Below are positions 53,107 to 62,749 of a DNA stretch of 64,000 bases, in pieces. Every line of letters begins with the position of its first letter. Within the stretch, counting starts at the first letter, position 1. The stretch covers positions 1-64,000 of the forward strand of contig PMYD01000082.1 in the NCBI GenBank assembly GCA_003171335.1, read 5' to 3'. Under the pieces are notes generated by a model. It worked only from the letters and a program-made list of their open reading frames with translations. It searched no databases and had not been told where the DNA came from. Source of the DNA: Phycisphaerales bacterium (GTDB lineage Bacteria; Planctomycetota; Phycisphaerae; SM23-33; FEN-1343). A program made the position numbers and the translations under genes.

Positions 53107-56100
53107 TCACGGCGCCGTATTCCAGTCCGCGCTGAATTCATACCAGCGATTTGAACTCAGCGAGGCGGCAGCGCCGTCCAGCAGTGTGAAAAACAGGGAG
53201 CGGCCCCGCATAAACAGATGACAATCGGTTTCGCTGGGCATGTGCAGGTCCTGCAACACCAGCACGTCAGAGAATCGGATTTCCGCCGGCAAGTCCGGCC
53301 CATTCGTTTGGCCGATACGCAATTCGCCATCCTCAATCTCGCCGCTCAGCTTGCCGAAAGTGAATTTCTCGCCGCCGACGCGGCCTATGCAGAAGGCGAG
53401 AAGTGCATCCTGGTCGTGAAAATCCTGTTCGGTGCGGAACGCCCATCGCTCGGTGAAACGCGCTGAGTCGGTGAACGCAAACTCATTGCGATAGAACAAG
53501 GCGGGGCGTTTGAGGGCGAAACGATCGACGCCGCGAATCTGGCCGGTGAAGCTCAAGTGAAGGGCCTCGCCCTCGCGCCAGAGGCGGATTCCGCTTTCGA
53601 CGTCCTCCGAGGCGCGCATGCCCCCCCACGCCGGGAAATACGCGCGTTCGCCGTACAAATCCTGATTCTCCGCCACCACGCCATGCGCTGTGCGCAGTTG
53701 GCGAATCATGCCGCCCTGCCGGCGCAAGGTGACCGAGTAATGCCGGTTGGAGATGATGTACTCGGAGCCGACGCAGCGCGATGTCACACCGCCCATCGCC
53801 ACCGGCGCCGTGGGGTCGGGCGCGGGCGGCAACTCGGCAATTTCAACCGGACTTCCGCTTGCCCCGCTGATGCGGCCCGGCGCCAGCAGCCGCACATCAT
53901 CCGTTACAGGGCCGCTAAACCGTGTTATTTCCCAGCGGCCGTCCGCGCCTTTGGTGCCGAGCTGACCGGCGAGCGGCAGCATCTCATTTGACCACCAGGC
54001 GCCGCCGCATTGCGGGCGCCAATAGATGCCGCTGCGGTGCGGCCCCGAGATGATTTGGGGCGACACATCGAAGCGGTCGCACAGCCGGCCTTCTACGGTG
54101 TCGACGAACCATTCGGCATCGTTCCTCGCCGGGATGTCGGCCTCCGGCAGCAGGGTATAGCCCAGCGGGCCAAGTGTGACGGTTGCACGGCCCTGCGGCC
54201 AGGTGAGATTGGCCGTGATGGGCTGGCGATTGAAGTTGATGACCACGACGCTGGCCGCCTGGCCCAGTTGCCGCAGGCACGTGAACACGCCGGGAACATC
54301 GCACTCTACGGCGCGATAGTTCGCCAGACCGCGGCTCAGTTCCGGCCGGCGGCGGCGGATCTCGTTGATGCGGGCCAGCTCGGCGCTGTGCCCGATTTCC
54401 ATGCCGTGATAGATCATCGGAATGCCGTCGATCCAGGCGCTCAGGGCGTAGAACGTCTCCATGCCGCGCACGCCGTACCAGCCCTGGGCGCGCAGCGAGT
54501 CATGGCTCTCGATATGGCGCAGCCGCACCGTGCCGCGCGGTTCGCTGAGGCGCTGTTCTTCGAGGTAATCCTGTAAGGCCGTCACAAATTCCGCCGCCTC
54601 CATCTTCCGCCAGTTCTGGCAGACGGTGTAGCAGAAGCCATAATCGTAGATGGCGTCGGATTCGGCGGCGTGCCGCGCGCTTTCCACTTCCGCCAGGATC
54701 GCCCCGGCCGGCTTGAACTGGCGCACGGCCGCGCGAAGGGCGTGCAGCATGCCCAGGCCGCCGTTCAGATCCGCCAGGCTGGCCCGGGCGTAAGGAATCT
54801 TTTCATTCCAGTTGAACTCCTTGCTGCCGTACGCGGCGTCGACGCGGTAGCCGTCGATGTCGTACTGCCGCACATAGTGGCCGGCCACGTCGGCCAGATA
54901 CTGCTGCCACGCCGGCCAGGCGAAATCGTTGAGCCAGTATTTGAGCGTCGAGCCGTCCTCGCGGCGCAGCATGAATTCCGGATGCTGCTGGTTGTGAAGG
55001 GCCGAGGGAGCCCCGCCGTGCGGGACCAGGTCCTGCAATACCTTGAGCTTCAACTCGTGGGCCCGCGCGACCAGCCGCTTGTACTCATCGCCCGTGCCCA
55101 GGCCATCCATGAAGCGGTAGTAATCCAGGGGCCAGTACGGCTTTTGGTACTCGACCGGCAGGATCCAAATGGCATTGACGCCCAGTCGCGGTAGCGTCGG
55201 CAGCAGTTTCTCCGTAGCGGCCGCGAAGCCGCCAAGATCGGTAAAGTCGCTGGCGATGGTGCCGCCGGGATGAAAGGAGTACAGGATCGCCTCGCGAATC
55301 CAGGCAGGCTGATCCTCCGGCACCTTCAGGCCGACCGAATCCATCCAGTCCCACAATCTCGCCAGGGCCGCCCAGTAATCGCCGGGCAGGACCTCCAGGC
55401 TGACAAAACCGATTTCCTGCGGTTCATCGGGGCGCAGATAGCCGGCGGCCTGCACGGTCTGGCGCAAGTCGAACGTGCCGCTCGCCTCGGTGATCTGGCA
55501 GCCTGGCGTGTCTTGCGTATAACTGGCCCACAGCAAGGTGCAGTCGGCCGCCAACTGCGCCAGGCCCGGCGCGATCGAGCCGCGCCCGTACTGTTTTCGC
55601 CCCGGCTGCATTGCCGTGAAGTCGTGATTCCGGGGCGGCCACACCATGGGCAGCCGGTAAAACCCCTCCCCCTTGGCCATAATGCCCGACAGGCGGAAGG
55701 CCACTCTGCGCAACTTCACCGTTTCTGCGCCGCGGTTGATCAACCGCAAAGACCGGTCCAGTCGCGGCGGGCCATCGAGGAGCCGATGCGTTTCCACCCA
55801 TTCGAACTGGCCGGCGGCCAGAGTCAGTTCCAGCGTATCCGGCGCCGGGCGGGCCTGTTTGAGCAGCTTGGGCGCCGGCGTCATCTCTTCCAGCCAGGTG
55901 AGCTTATCCGGCGCCGGGCCGATGCCAAACGTGATCGAAGGCACGCTGGCCTGGCTGCGTGCAATTTCACGCAGGCCGGCTGTAAACCGGAGCAGCGCCC
56001 CGGTGTTCTCGTCAAACGTCAGGGTCAGCGCTCCGCGCTGAAACAGAATCGGCTCGCCGCGTGCCGGTGTGGACAGTGCCATAACGGATACCCCAAGCAA

Positions 56101-56157
56101 GAACAGGGATATTACGAATCTCATTGCGGCATTCCTGATACTCCCCCCGTAGGCCAC
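53107..56157 (-). CDS. Alpha-amylase-like (GH13) secreted glycoside hydrolase
   Basis: VNAIWILPVEYQKPYWPLDYYRFMDGLGT, DIDGYRVDAAYG, GAILAEVES, HIESHDSLRAQG (D, E, D triad pattern). Confidence 0.8.
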   Translation of the reverse strand: MAYGGSIRNAAMRFVISLFLLGVSVMALSTPARGEPILFQRGALTLTFDENTGALLRFTAGLREIARSQASVPSITFGIGPAPDKLTWLEEMTPAPKLLKQARPAPDTLELTLAAGQFEWVETHRLLDGPPRLDRSLRLINRGAETVKLRRVAFRLSGIMAKGEGFYRLPMVWPPRNHDFTAMQPGRKQYGRGSIAPGLAQLAADCTLLWASYTQDTPGCQITEASGTFDLRQTVQAAGYLRPDEPQEIGFVSLEVLPGDYWAALARLWDWMDSVGLKVPEDQPAWIREAILYSFHPGGTIASDFTDLGGFAAATEKLLPTLPRLGVNAIWILPVEYQKPYWPLDYYRFMDGLGTGDEYKRLVARAHELKLKVLQDLVPHGGAPSALHNQQHPEFMLRREDGSTLKYWLNDFAWPAWQQYLADVAGHYVRQYDIDGYRVDAAYGSKEFNWNEKIPYARASLADLNGGLGMLHALRAAVRQFKPAGAILAEVESARHAAESDAIYDYGFCYTVCQNWRKMEAAEFVTALQDYLEEQRLSEPRGTVRLRHIESHDSLRAQGWYGVRGMETFYALSAWIDGIPMIYHGMEIGHSAELARINEIRRRRPELSRGLANYRAVECDVPGVFTCLRQLGQAASVVVINFNRQPITANLTWPQGRATVTLGPLGYTLLPEADIPARNDAEWFVDTVEGRLCDRFDVSPQIISGPHRSGIYWRPQCGGAWWSNEMLPLAGQLGTKGADGRWEITRFSGPVTDDVRLLAPGRISGASGSPVEIAELPPAPDPTAPVAMGGVTSRCVGSEYIISNRHYSVTLRRQGGMIRQLRTAHGVVAENQDLYGERAYFPAWGGMRASEDVESGIRLWREGEALHLSFTGQIRGVDRFALKRPALFYRNEFAFTDSARFTERWAFRTEQDFHDQDALLAFCIGRVGGEKFTFGKLSGEIEDGELRIGQTNGPDLPAEIRFSDVLVLQDLHMPSETDCHLFMRGRSLFFTLLDGAAASLSSNRWYEFSADWNTAP

Positions 56158-56189
56158 TGGCGAAATGCCTGCGGCTTGGCCGGGCCAGC

Positions 56190-57506
56190 TTACTTCTTGC
56201 GGTGATCGATGACGCGCACCGCCTTGCCGGCCGAGCGATCCAGGGTCTGCGGTTCGACCAACTCGACGTTCACGCGGATGGTGGTGATGGAGTGGATCTC
56301 GCGCGAGATCTTCTCGCGCAGGGCCTCCATCTGGCTCATCCGGTCGGAGAAATCCTGCGCCCGCACCTCGACCTTGACGGTCACCTCGTCCATCTTGCCG
56401 GGTCGGTCCACCTCGATGAAGTAATGCGGCGCGGCGCCTTCGACGCGCAGCAGCGCCTCCTCGATCTGCGAAGGAAACACGTTGACGCCGCGGATGATGA
56501 GCATGTCATCCGTCCGGCCCACGATGCGGCTCATTCGCACGCCCGTGCGGCCGCACGGGCAGGGGCTGGGGTCCAGGTGGGCGATGTCGCGCGTGCGGTA
56601 GCGGAGGATCGGCATGGCCTGCTTGGTCAGCGTGGTGAGGACCAGCTCGCCGCGCTGGCCATCTTCAACCGGCTCCAGCGTGTCGGGGTCCAGGCATTCC
56701 ACCAGGAAATGGTCCTCGCTGATGTGCATGCCGTTGCGCGCCACGCACTCGCCGCTGACGCCCGGACCCATGACCTCGGACAACCCGTAATTGTTGAAGG
56801 CCATCAGCCCCAGGCCGGCCTCGATCTGGCGGCGCATGTCTTCCGTCCACGGCTCACCGCCGAAATGGGCGAATTTGAGCGAGAGGTCCTTCGGCTTGAC
56901 GCCCTGGCCTTGGGCCACCTCGGCGATGTTCAGGGCGTAGCTGGGGGTACAGACCAGCACATCGGCCCCCAGGTCCTTCAGCAGCATCACCTGCCGGGGC
57001 GTGTTGCCCGAGGCGGCCGGCAGCACGGCCGCCCCGACGCGCTCGCAACCGTAGTGCAGACCGAAGCCGCCGGTAAAGAGCCCGTAGCCGAAGGCGATGT
57101 GCACCGTATGTTCGCTGCGCAGGCCGCCGGCGGTGAGAAAGCGGGCGCACAGGTCGGCCCAGGTATTCAGGTCGTGGCGGTTATAGGCGACGAAGATGGG
57201 TTTGCCCGTCGTGCCCGAGGAGCAGTGAAATCGCGCCACTTGCGCGCGTGGAATCGCGAGGAAATCCAGCGGGTAGCCATCGCGCAGGTCCGCCTTGGTG
57301 GTGATGGGCAGCCGGCGGACATCCTCGAGCTTTCGAATGCTTTGGGCTGTGACTTTGGCCTTGGCCAGCGCCTTCTTGTAGAAAGGCACGCACGCCGCCC
57401 GGGCCACCGCCTCGCGCAGGCGCTGAAGCTGCAATGCCGCCAGCTCCTTGCGCGGCATGGCTTCGGCGGGATCGAATACCTTGTTTTCGAAAGGAAATGC
57501 GTTCAT
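56190..57506 (-). CDS. paaK: Phenylacetate--CoA ligase family (AMP-dependent)
   Basis: FHCSSGTTGKPIFVAYNRHDLNTWADL, NNYGLSEVMGPGVSGEC, YRTRDIAHLDPSPCPCGRTGVRMSRIVGRTDDMLIIRGVNVFPSQIE. Confidence 0.92.
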   Translation of the reverse strand: MNAFPFENKVFDPAEAMPRKELAALQLQRLREAVARAACVPFYKKALAKAKVTAQSIRKLEDVRRLPITTKADLRDGYPLDFLAIPRAQVARFHCSSGTTGKPIFVAYNRHDLNTWADLCARFLTAGGLRSEHTVHIAFGYGLFTGGFGLHYGCERVGAAVLPAASGNTPRQVMLLKDLGADVLVCTPSYALNIAEVAQGQGVKPKDLSLKFAHFGGEPWTEDMRRQIEAGLGLMAFNNYGLSEVMGPGVSGECVARNGMHISEDHFLVECLDPDTLEPVEDGQRGELVLTTLTKQAMPILRYRTRDIAHLDPSPCPCGRTGVRMSRIVGRTDDMLIIRGVNVFPSQIEEALLRVEGAAPHYFIEVDRPGKMDEVTVKVEVRAQDFSDRMSQMEALREKISREIHSITTIRVNVELVEPQTLDRSAGKAVRVIDHRKK

Positions 57507-57579
57507 ACGACTCCGTACCAGAGCGACCGGCAGATGGATGCCCTCTTGCTTCTCCCGTCTCCAGCCTACAGCCTAAAGC

Positions 57580-58020
57580 CTATTTCCCCGCCCGCTCATA
57601 CAGCTCCACGCTGCTGATCACATTCATGCCCTTGGCCTGAATGGCGCGGATGCCGGCGTCGGGGTCTTCGAAGCGGAAGACGATAATCGCCTTGTCTGCG
57701 CGGCGGAAGGTGAAGGCATACATGTATTCCACGTTCAGGGCCGACTTCTCGATGGCCATCAGCACATCGGCCAGCCCGCCGGGCCGGTCGGGCACCTCGA
57801 TGGCGATAACCTCCGTGAGGTTGACCACGCAGCCGGCCGCCTCCAGCGCCTTCTTGGCCTTCTGCGGCTCCTTGACGATCAGCCGCATGATGCCGAACTG
57901 ATGCGTGTCGGCCAGCGACAGCGTCAGGATGTTGATTCCCGCATCCGCCAGCGCCCGACACGGATGGCTCAGGCGGCCCGGCTTGTTCTCCAGGAACACA
58001 GACAATTGCGTGATCTTCAT
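57580..58020 (-). CDS. ACT domain protein (tandem ACT)
   Basis: ITQLSVFLENKPGRLSHPCRALADAGINILTLSLADT, VIAIEVPDRPGGLADVLMAI. Confidence 0.88.
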   Translation of the reverse strand: MKITQLSVFLENKPGRLSHPCRALADAGINILTLSLADTHQFGIMRLIVKEPQKAKKALEAAGCVVNLTEVIAIEVPDRPGGLADVLMAIEKSALNVEYMYAFTFRRADKAIIVFRFEDPDAGIRAIQAKGMNVISSVELYERAGK

Positions 58021-58481
58021 GGTTTTTCCCCGTGTTCGTCGAGAGGAAGGAGTTGCTCAAGGATCTCCACCGCATCGCGGACGAAGCCCGCGCAGCGGGT
58101 GCGAAAGACGCCCGCCTGGCGCGCTGCCTCATAGGCCTCGGCATCGTCAAAACTGAATCCCAGGAGCGACCGGCAATCCAGGTACTCATTTTTAGCCTTA
58201 AAGCGCCGGGCGAACTCGGCCACCAGTTCGTACGCCCGCTGCTTGGCGGCGTCCTGGTCTTTTTCCAGGCGGGCATGGACCAGGCCGATGGCCATGAACG
58301 CGCCGGTCACCGCCCCGCACGTGAGGCCCAGGTGGCCCATGCCGCCGCCCATGCCCTGGGCAATTTTGAGGGCCGCCTGGCGCGGCAGGCCCAGGGGCTC
58401 CCCCACCGCCGAGAGCACCGCCTGGCAGCAGTTGAAGCCGTCGGCGAAGGTGCGGCTGGCGCTGTCGGTGAGCTTGCTCAT
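58017..58481 (-). CDS. C_GCAxxG_C_C family protein
   Basis: FNCCQAVLSAVGEPLG...GMGGGMGHLGLTCGAVTGAFMAIGL...CRSLLG...RCAGFVRDAVEIL. Confidence 0.85.
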   Translation of the reverse strand: MSKLTDSASRTFADGFNCCQAVLSAVGEPLGLPRQAALKIAQGMGGGMGHLGLTCGAVTGAFMAIGLVHARLEKDQDAAKQRAYELVAEFARRFKAKNEYLDCRSLLGFSFDDAEAYEAARQAGVFRTRCAGFVRDAVEILEQLLPLDEHGEKP

Positions 58482-59821
58482 GCCTCGGTCTTCTCATTGC
58501 GGCGGTCGATGAGCCGCTTGGCCTTGCCCATGCTGCGCTCGATGGTGTGCGGCTCGACCAGACTCACCTTGACGCGCAGGCCCAGCGTGTGCTCGATGGC
58601 GCTGCTCAGCCGGTCGTGCAGCGACTCCAGCGCGCTGACCTTGTCGCTGAAGAACGCCGCCGTCACCTCGACCTGGACGTCCATCTCGTCCAGCCCTTTC
58701 TGGCGGGTTAAAACGATCTGGTAATGCGGCAGCGTGCCCTCCACGGCCAGCAGGGCCGCCTCCACCTGGGAGGGGAAGACGTTGATGCCGCGGATGATGA
58801 ACATGTCGTCGCTGCGCCGGCCGATCCGCCGGATCCGCCGAATCGTGCGGCCGCACGGGCACGGCTCGGTGATCAGGCTGGTGATGTCGCGCGTGCGGTA
58901 GCGGATCATGGGCATGGCCTTCTTGGCCAGCGTGGTGAGCACCAGTTCGCCTTCGCCGCCGTCGGGTACGGGTTCGAGCGTCTGCGGATTGACGATCTCG
59001 GGGTAGAAATAATCCTCGAACACGTGCAGGCCCGACTGCTCGCGGCACTCGCTGGCCACGCCGGGGCCGATGATCTCCGTCAGGCCGTAAATGTCGTACG
59101 CCTTGATGCCCGCGGCCTTCTCCATGTAGGCGCGCATGGCGTCGCTCCAGGGCTCAGCGCCGAAAACGCCCGCGCGGATCGGCAGTGCCTTCAGGTCCAC
59201 GCCCATCTCGCCGGCGCGCTCGACAATGTGCAGGAAATAGCTGGGCGTGCAGCAGATGGCCGTGACGCCGAAATCCTGCATCACCATGATCTGCCGATCC
59301 GTGTTGCCGCCGGAGATGGGAATCACGGTGGCCCCCAGGCCCTCGGCGCCGTAGTGGGCGCCCAGGCCGCCGGTGAACAGGCCGTAGCCGTAGGCGTTCT
59401 GGATGATATCGCCCTCGGCGCAGCCGCAGGCGGCCAGAGTGCGGACCATCACGTTGGTCCACACCTGTACATCCTCGGCCGTGTATGCCACGACGATGGG
59501 CTTGCCCGTGGTGCCGCTGGAGGCGTGCAGGCGGACCACATCGCGCATGTCGCTGGCGAACAGGCCGAAGGGATACGTGTCGCGCAGGTCGGCCTTGACG
59601 GTAAAGGGCAGCCGGGCCACGTCCGAAAGGCATTTCATATCCTGCGGCTTGCACTTGCGCTCATCCATGCGCTGACGGAAGAGGCTCACGTGGTTATACG
59701 CGCGGGCCACCATATTTTGCAGCCGCTCGAGCTGGAGGTGCTGCAACTGTTCGGCGGGCAGAAAGTCAGGCGTGCTTGCCGGGTGGAACACGCACGCCGC
59801 CGGTTTGACGTTGGTCGTCAT
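58478..59821 (-). CDS. paaK: Phenylacetate--CoA ligase family (second copy)
   Basis: LHASSGTTGKPIVVAYTAEDVQVWTNV, YDIYGLTEIIGPGVASECREQSGLHVFEDYFYPEI, SDDMFIIRGINVFPSQVE. Confidence 0.92.
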   Translation of the reverse strand: MTTNVKPAACVFHPASTPDFLPAEQLQHLQLERLQNMVARAYNHVSLFRQRMDERKCKPQDMKCLSDVARLPFTVKADLRDTYPFGLFASDMRDVVRLHASSGTTGKPIVVAYTAEDVQVWTNVMVRTLAACGCAEGDIIQNAYGYGLFTGGLGAHYGAEGLGATVIPISGGNTDRQIMVMQDFGVTAICCTPSYFLHIVERAGEMGVDLKALPIRAGVFGAEPWSDAMRAYMEKAAGIKAYDIYGLTEIIGPGVASECREQSGLHVFEDYFYPEIVNPQTLEPVPDGGEGELVLTTLAKKAMPMIRYRTRDITSLITEPCPCGRTIRRIRRIGRRSDDMFIIRGINVFPSQVEAALLAVEGTLPHYQIVLTRQKGLDEMDVQVEVTAAFFSDKVSALESLHDRLSSAIEHTLGLRVKVSLVEPHTIERSMGKAKRLIDRRNEKTEA

Positions 59822-59949
59822 AGATGCGCTCCTGCTGCCTTTGGCCTCACTGGCCGCGACAAAACCCAATGTGGCATGGATTGTCCGCGGACGGGCCGGC
59901 GAATTCAAGCTTTTGCAGCCAGCCACGCCCGAACCGGCGATGGCCCGCC

Positions 59950-60447
59950 TCACGCCACTCCATGCGCCGCCTTGTACAAGTTCCACGTCAAATGCATCTG
60001 CCCCTGGTGATGAGCCTCGTGGAACGTCAGCAGGACGCATGATTCGCCGATGGTGCGCTTGACGTTATTGGGGAAAACGATGGCGCGCTCGATCTCCGAA
60101 GGCGCCAGCGCGCGAAAATAGTCCCGGGCGTGGGTGTAGTGCTTCTCCAGGGTCCGGCGGATCGTTTCCAGGTCCGGCACGTTCTGGTCGGAAGGCGTGC
60201 TGCCGCCGCCGAAGCGCTGGTTCAGCTCCGGATCGCTCACGGGCTTCTGGCACAGCCGCTCGTTAATGTATCGATCGTGCGTGGCGGCCATGTGCATGGC
60301 CTGCCAGGCGATGTGCGCACGGCCGGAGCCGGGCCGCCAGGCCAAAACTTTCGAGGGGTTCTGCCCGCTCTTGGCGATCGTGTCCAGCGTGCCGATTACG
60401 CGTACGCGGGTGAATTCCATCGCGGCCAACAGGGTTTCTTTATCCAT
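59950..60447 (-). CDS. DinB-like protein
   Basis: Bundle-type ORF with W(R)PG..RAHIAWQAMHMAATHDRYINE and FHEAHHQGQMHLTWNLY. Confidence 0.75.
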   Translation of the reverse strand: MDKETLLAAMEFTRVRVIGTLDTIAKSGQNPSKVLAWRPGSGRAHIAWQAMHMAATHDRYINERLCQKPVSDPELNQRFGGGSTPSDQNVPDLETIRRTLEKHYTHARDYFRALAPSEIERAIVFPNNVKRTIGESCVLLTFHEAHHQGQMHLTWNLYKAAHGVA

Positions 60448-60476
60448 CGTTCGGTTCCTTTCCTTTGCGACGCCAG

Positions 60477-60953
60477 CTATTTAAGCGAACGCCCATATTC
60501 GAACGCCGCCAGATTCGCCCCGTGCGCCGCCGGCGGCAGATTGGCCCGCACGGCCGCCACAAAATGCTCCACCGGCAGGTCCAGGTGGGCGCTTAGAAGC
60601 CCCAACATGGCGATGTTGAGGCTGCGCGGGCTGTTCAGCTTGCTGATATCAATCTGCCCGGGCCTGAGCACGGCAGCGTCCTCGCCCAGGACCTCGCGGT
60701 TCACCTCCACCTGCGAGTCTTCCAGGGCCAGCAGGAAATGCGCCCTGCCGGCGGGCACCATGGGGCTGAGCACCTCGCGGCCAAAGCGCACATCGCTGCG
60801 GACGGAGCCGCCGCGCTGGCTCATGCCGTGCACCTCGGCCTTCTTCACATCGAGCCCCGCGGCAAACGCCGCCTCGGCCAGAATATCCGACGCCTTCAGC
60901 ACGCCCTGGCCGCCCAGGCCGACCACCACGATGTTCACCACGCCGTCAGGCAT
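60477..60953 (-). CDS. iorB: Indolepyruvate ferredoxin oxidoreductase beta subunit
   Basis: VNIVVVGLGGQGVLKASDILAEAAFAAGLDVKKAEVHGMSQRGGSVRSDVRFG. Confidence 0.92.
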   Translation of the reverse strand: MPDGVVNIVVVGLGGQGVLKASDILAEAAFAAGLDVKKAEVHGMSQRGGSVRSDVRFGREVLSPMVPAGRAHFLLALEDSQVEVNREVLGEDAAVLRPGQIDISKLNSPRSLNIAMLGLLSAHLDLPVEHFVAAVRANLPPAAHGANLAAFEYGRSLK

Positions 60954-60984
60954 TTGCGCTCGCTTTGCGGAAGGCACGTAACAA

Positions 60985-61130
60985 GAAAACGACAGACACA
61001 AAGATCACAAAGGCCACGAAGGTCACAAAGCAAGATCAGGGTAAAGGCAACACTGGCGTCCTTCTTCGTCTTTGCACTATTTGTCTCTCTTTGTGCCCTT
61101 TGTGATCTTTGTGGTCTTTGTGTTCCGCTT
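60985..61130. repeat. Nonamer-arm inverted repeat element (R1 copy e) between iorA and iorB
   Basis: GACACAAAGATCACAAAGGCCACGAAGGTCACAAAG ... CTCTTTGTGCCCTTTGTGATCTTTGTGGTCTTTGTGTTC. Confidence 0.85.
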
Positions 61131-61134
61131 TGGT

Positions 61135-62733
61135 CTAAGACTGTCCCGGCTGGACCTGCCGGATCCGCTTGGCCGCCAGCGGGCACGGCCGGCGGATGAT
61201 AATGACGTTGAGCCGGCCGTTGGCCAGGCTCTCCTCCAGCAGCCCCCGCAGGCGATCGCGCTGGCTGATCGGGTCGATCACGGCCACGCAGGGCACGCCT
61301 ACCGCCTTGGCCAGGGCCTCGATGGAAAGCTGCGCCGCCGGGCCATGGTCCAGGCGGCGGCCGGTGGCCGGATGCTCCTGCAAACCGGTCATGGCGGTTG
61401 TGCCATTATCGAGGATGATCACCACGTGCCCGGTGGCCGGCGGGTTATACACCATCTCCACCAGGCCGGTGATGCCGCTGTGCACAAACGTGCTGTCGCC
61501 AATGACGCTGACGACCCGCCGCGCCTGCTCCTCGCCCAGCACGTGCCGCAGGCCCAGCCCCACGCTGATGGAAGCGCCCATGCACACGCAGGTGTCCATC
61601 GCCTCAAAGGGCGGCAGCACGCCCAGCGTGTAGCAGCCGATGTCGCCGGCGACCACGCAGCCCAAGTCGCGCAGGGTCTCGAACGTCAGGCGATGCGGGC
61701 ACCCGACACACAGTTGCGGCGGCTTGCCCTTGGCCGGCTGGGGCTCCGCGCTGCGGTCGTTCGCCAGGATTCGCGCCACGCGCTCGACGGACAGTTCGCC
61801 AAAGCGGTACATCTCCGGCTGGGCATCCACCGCGATGCCGGCCGCACGAATCGATTCGGCCAGGTACGGATCGCCCTCCTCGATCACCAGGCAGCGTTTG
61901 ACCGAGCGGGCAAAGCGGGCGATCTTGCCCACGGCCAGCGGATACGTCATGCCCAACTTGAGCACGGCCGCCGCCGGCGCCGCCTCGCGGGCGTGCATCG
62001 TGCTGATGCCCGAGGTGATGATGCCCAGCTCGCCGCCGGGTGAGCCGGGCGAATAAACCTTGTTCAGCTCCGCGGTCTCGCTCCACTGGGCGATCGCCGC
62101 GAGCTTGGCCCGCAGCCGGCGGTGGGCCAGACGGGCATAGGTGGGGATCATGACGCGACCTTGAACATCCCGTTCATAATGCGGTGCGGCGGCGGGCCGA
62201 TTCAGCGTTCGGCGCTGCACGATGGTCTTGGAGTGGCACACCCGCGTGGTCACGCGCAGCAGCACCGGGATGGACCAGCGCTCGGAAATTTCGATGGCGG
62301 CGGCGGTGAAATCGTACGCCTCCTGCGAGTCGGCCGGCTCGAGCATGGGCAAACCCGCGGCGACGGCATAGCGGCGGTTGTCCTGCTCGTTCTGGCTGGA
62401 GGCCAGGCCCGGGTCATCCGCCGAGACGACCACCAGCGCACCCGTCACGCCCGTATAGGCCGCGGTGAATAGCGGGTCGGCGGCGACGTTGAGACCCACA
62501 TGCTTCATCGTCGCCACGGCCCGCGCGCCGGCGAACGCGGCCCCCAGCGCCACCTCCAGCGCCACCTTCTCATTGGGCGACCACTGGGCGTAACCACCCA
62601 GCGATGAGAAAACCTCCAAGATCTCCGTCGACGGCGTGCCCGGATAGCCCGCCCCCAGGGCCACGCCGGCGTCCAGGGCCGCGCAGGCGATGGCTTCGTT
62701 GCCACTCAAGAGTTTACGGTCAGGCTCACTCAT
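61135..62733 (-). CDS. iorA: Indolepyruvate ferredoxin oxidoreductase alpha subunit, apparently lacking the C-terminal ferredoxin domain
   Basis: LLSGNEAIACAALDAGVALGAGYPGTPSTEILEVF, QLCVGCPHRLTFETLRDLG, GDIGCYTLG, VVSVIGDSTFVHSGITGLVEMVYN; ends ...VIIIRRPCPLAAKRIRQVQPGQS. Confidence 0.92.
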   Translation of the reverse strand: MSEPDRKLLSGNEAIACAALDAGVALGAGYPGTPSTEILEVFSSLGGYAQWSPNEKVALEVALGAAFAGARAVATMKHVGLNVAADPLFTAAYTGVTGALVVVSADDPGLASSQNEQDNRRYAVAAGLPMLEPADSQEAYDFTAAAIEISERWSIPVLLRVTTRVCHSKTIVQRRTLNRPAAAPHYERDVQGRVMIPTYARLAHRRLRAKLAAIAQWSETAELNKVYSPGSPGGELGIITSGISTMHAREAAPAAAVLKLGMTYPLAVGKIARFARSVKRCLVIEEGDPYLAESIRAAGIAVDAQPEMYRFGELSVERVARILANDRSAEPQPAKGKPPQLCVGCPHRLTFETLRDLGCVVAGDIGCYTLGVLPPFEAMDTCVCMGASISVGLGLRHVLGEEQARRVVSVIGDSTFVHSGITGLVEMVYNPPATGHVVIILDNGTTAMTGLQEHPATGRRLDHGPAAQLSIEALAKAVGVPCVAVIDPISQRDRLRGLLEESLANGRLNVIIIRRPCPLAAKRIRQVQPGQS

Positions 62734-62749
62734 GCTTGAAAATGTAACG

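Noticed and set aside
56202-60010. Long plus-strand ORFs (471 and 428 aa) opposite the paaK genes
   Set aside because: Antisense to conserved paaK genes; no domain signature.
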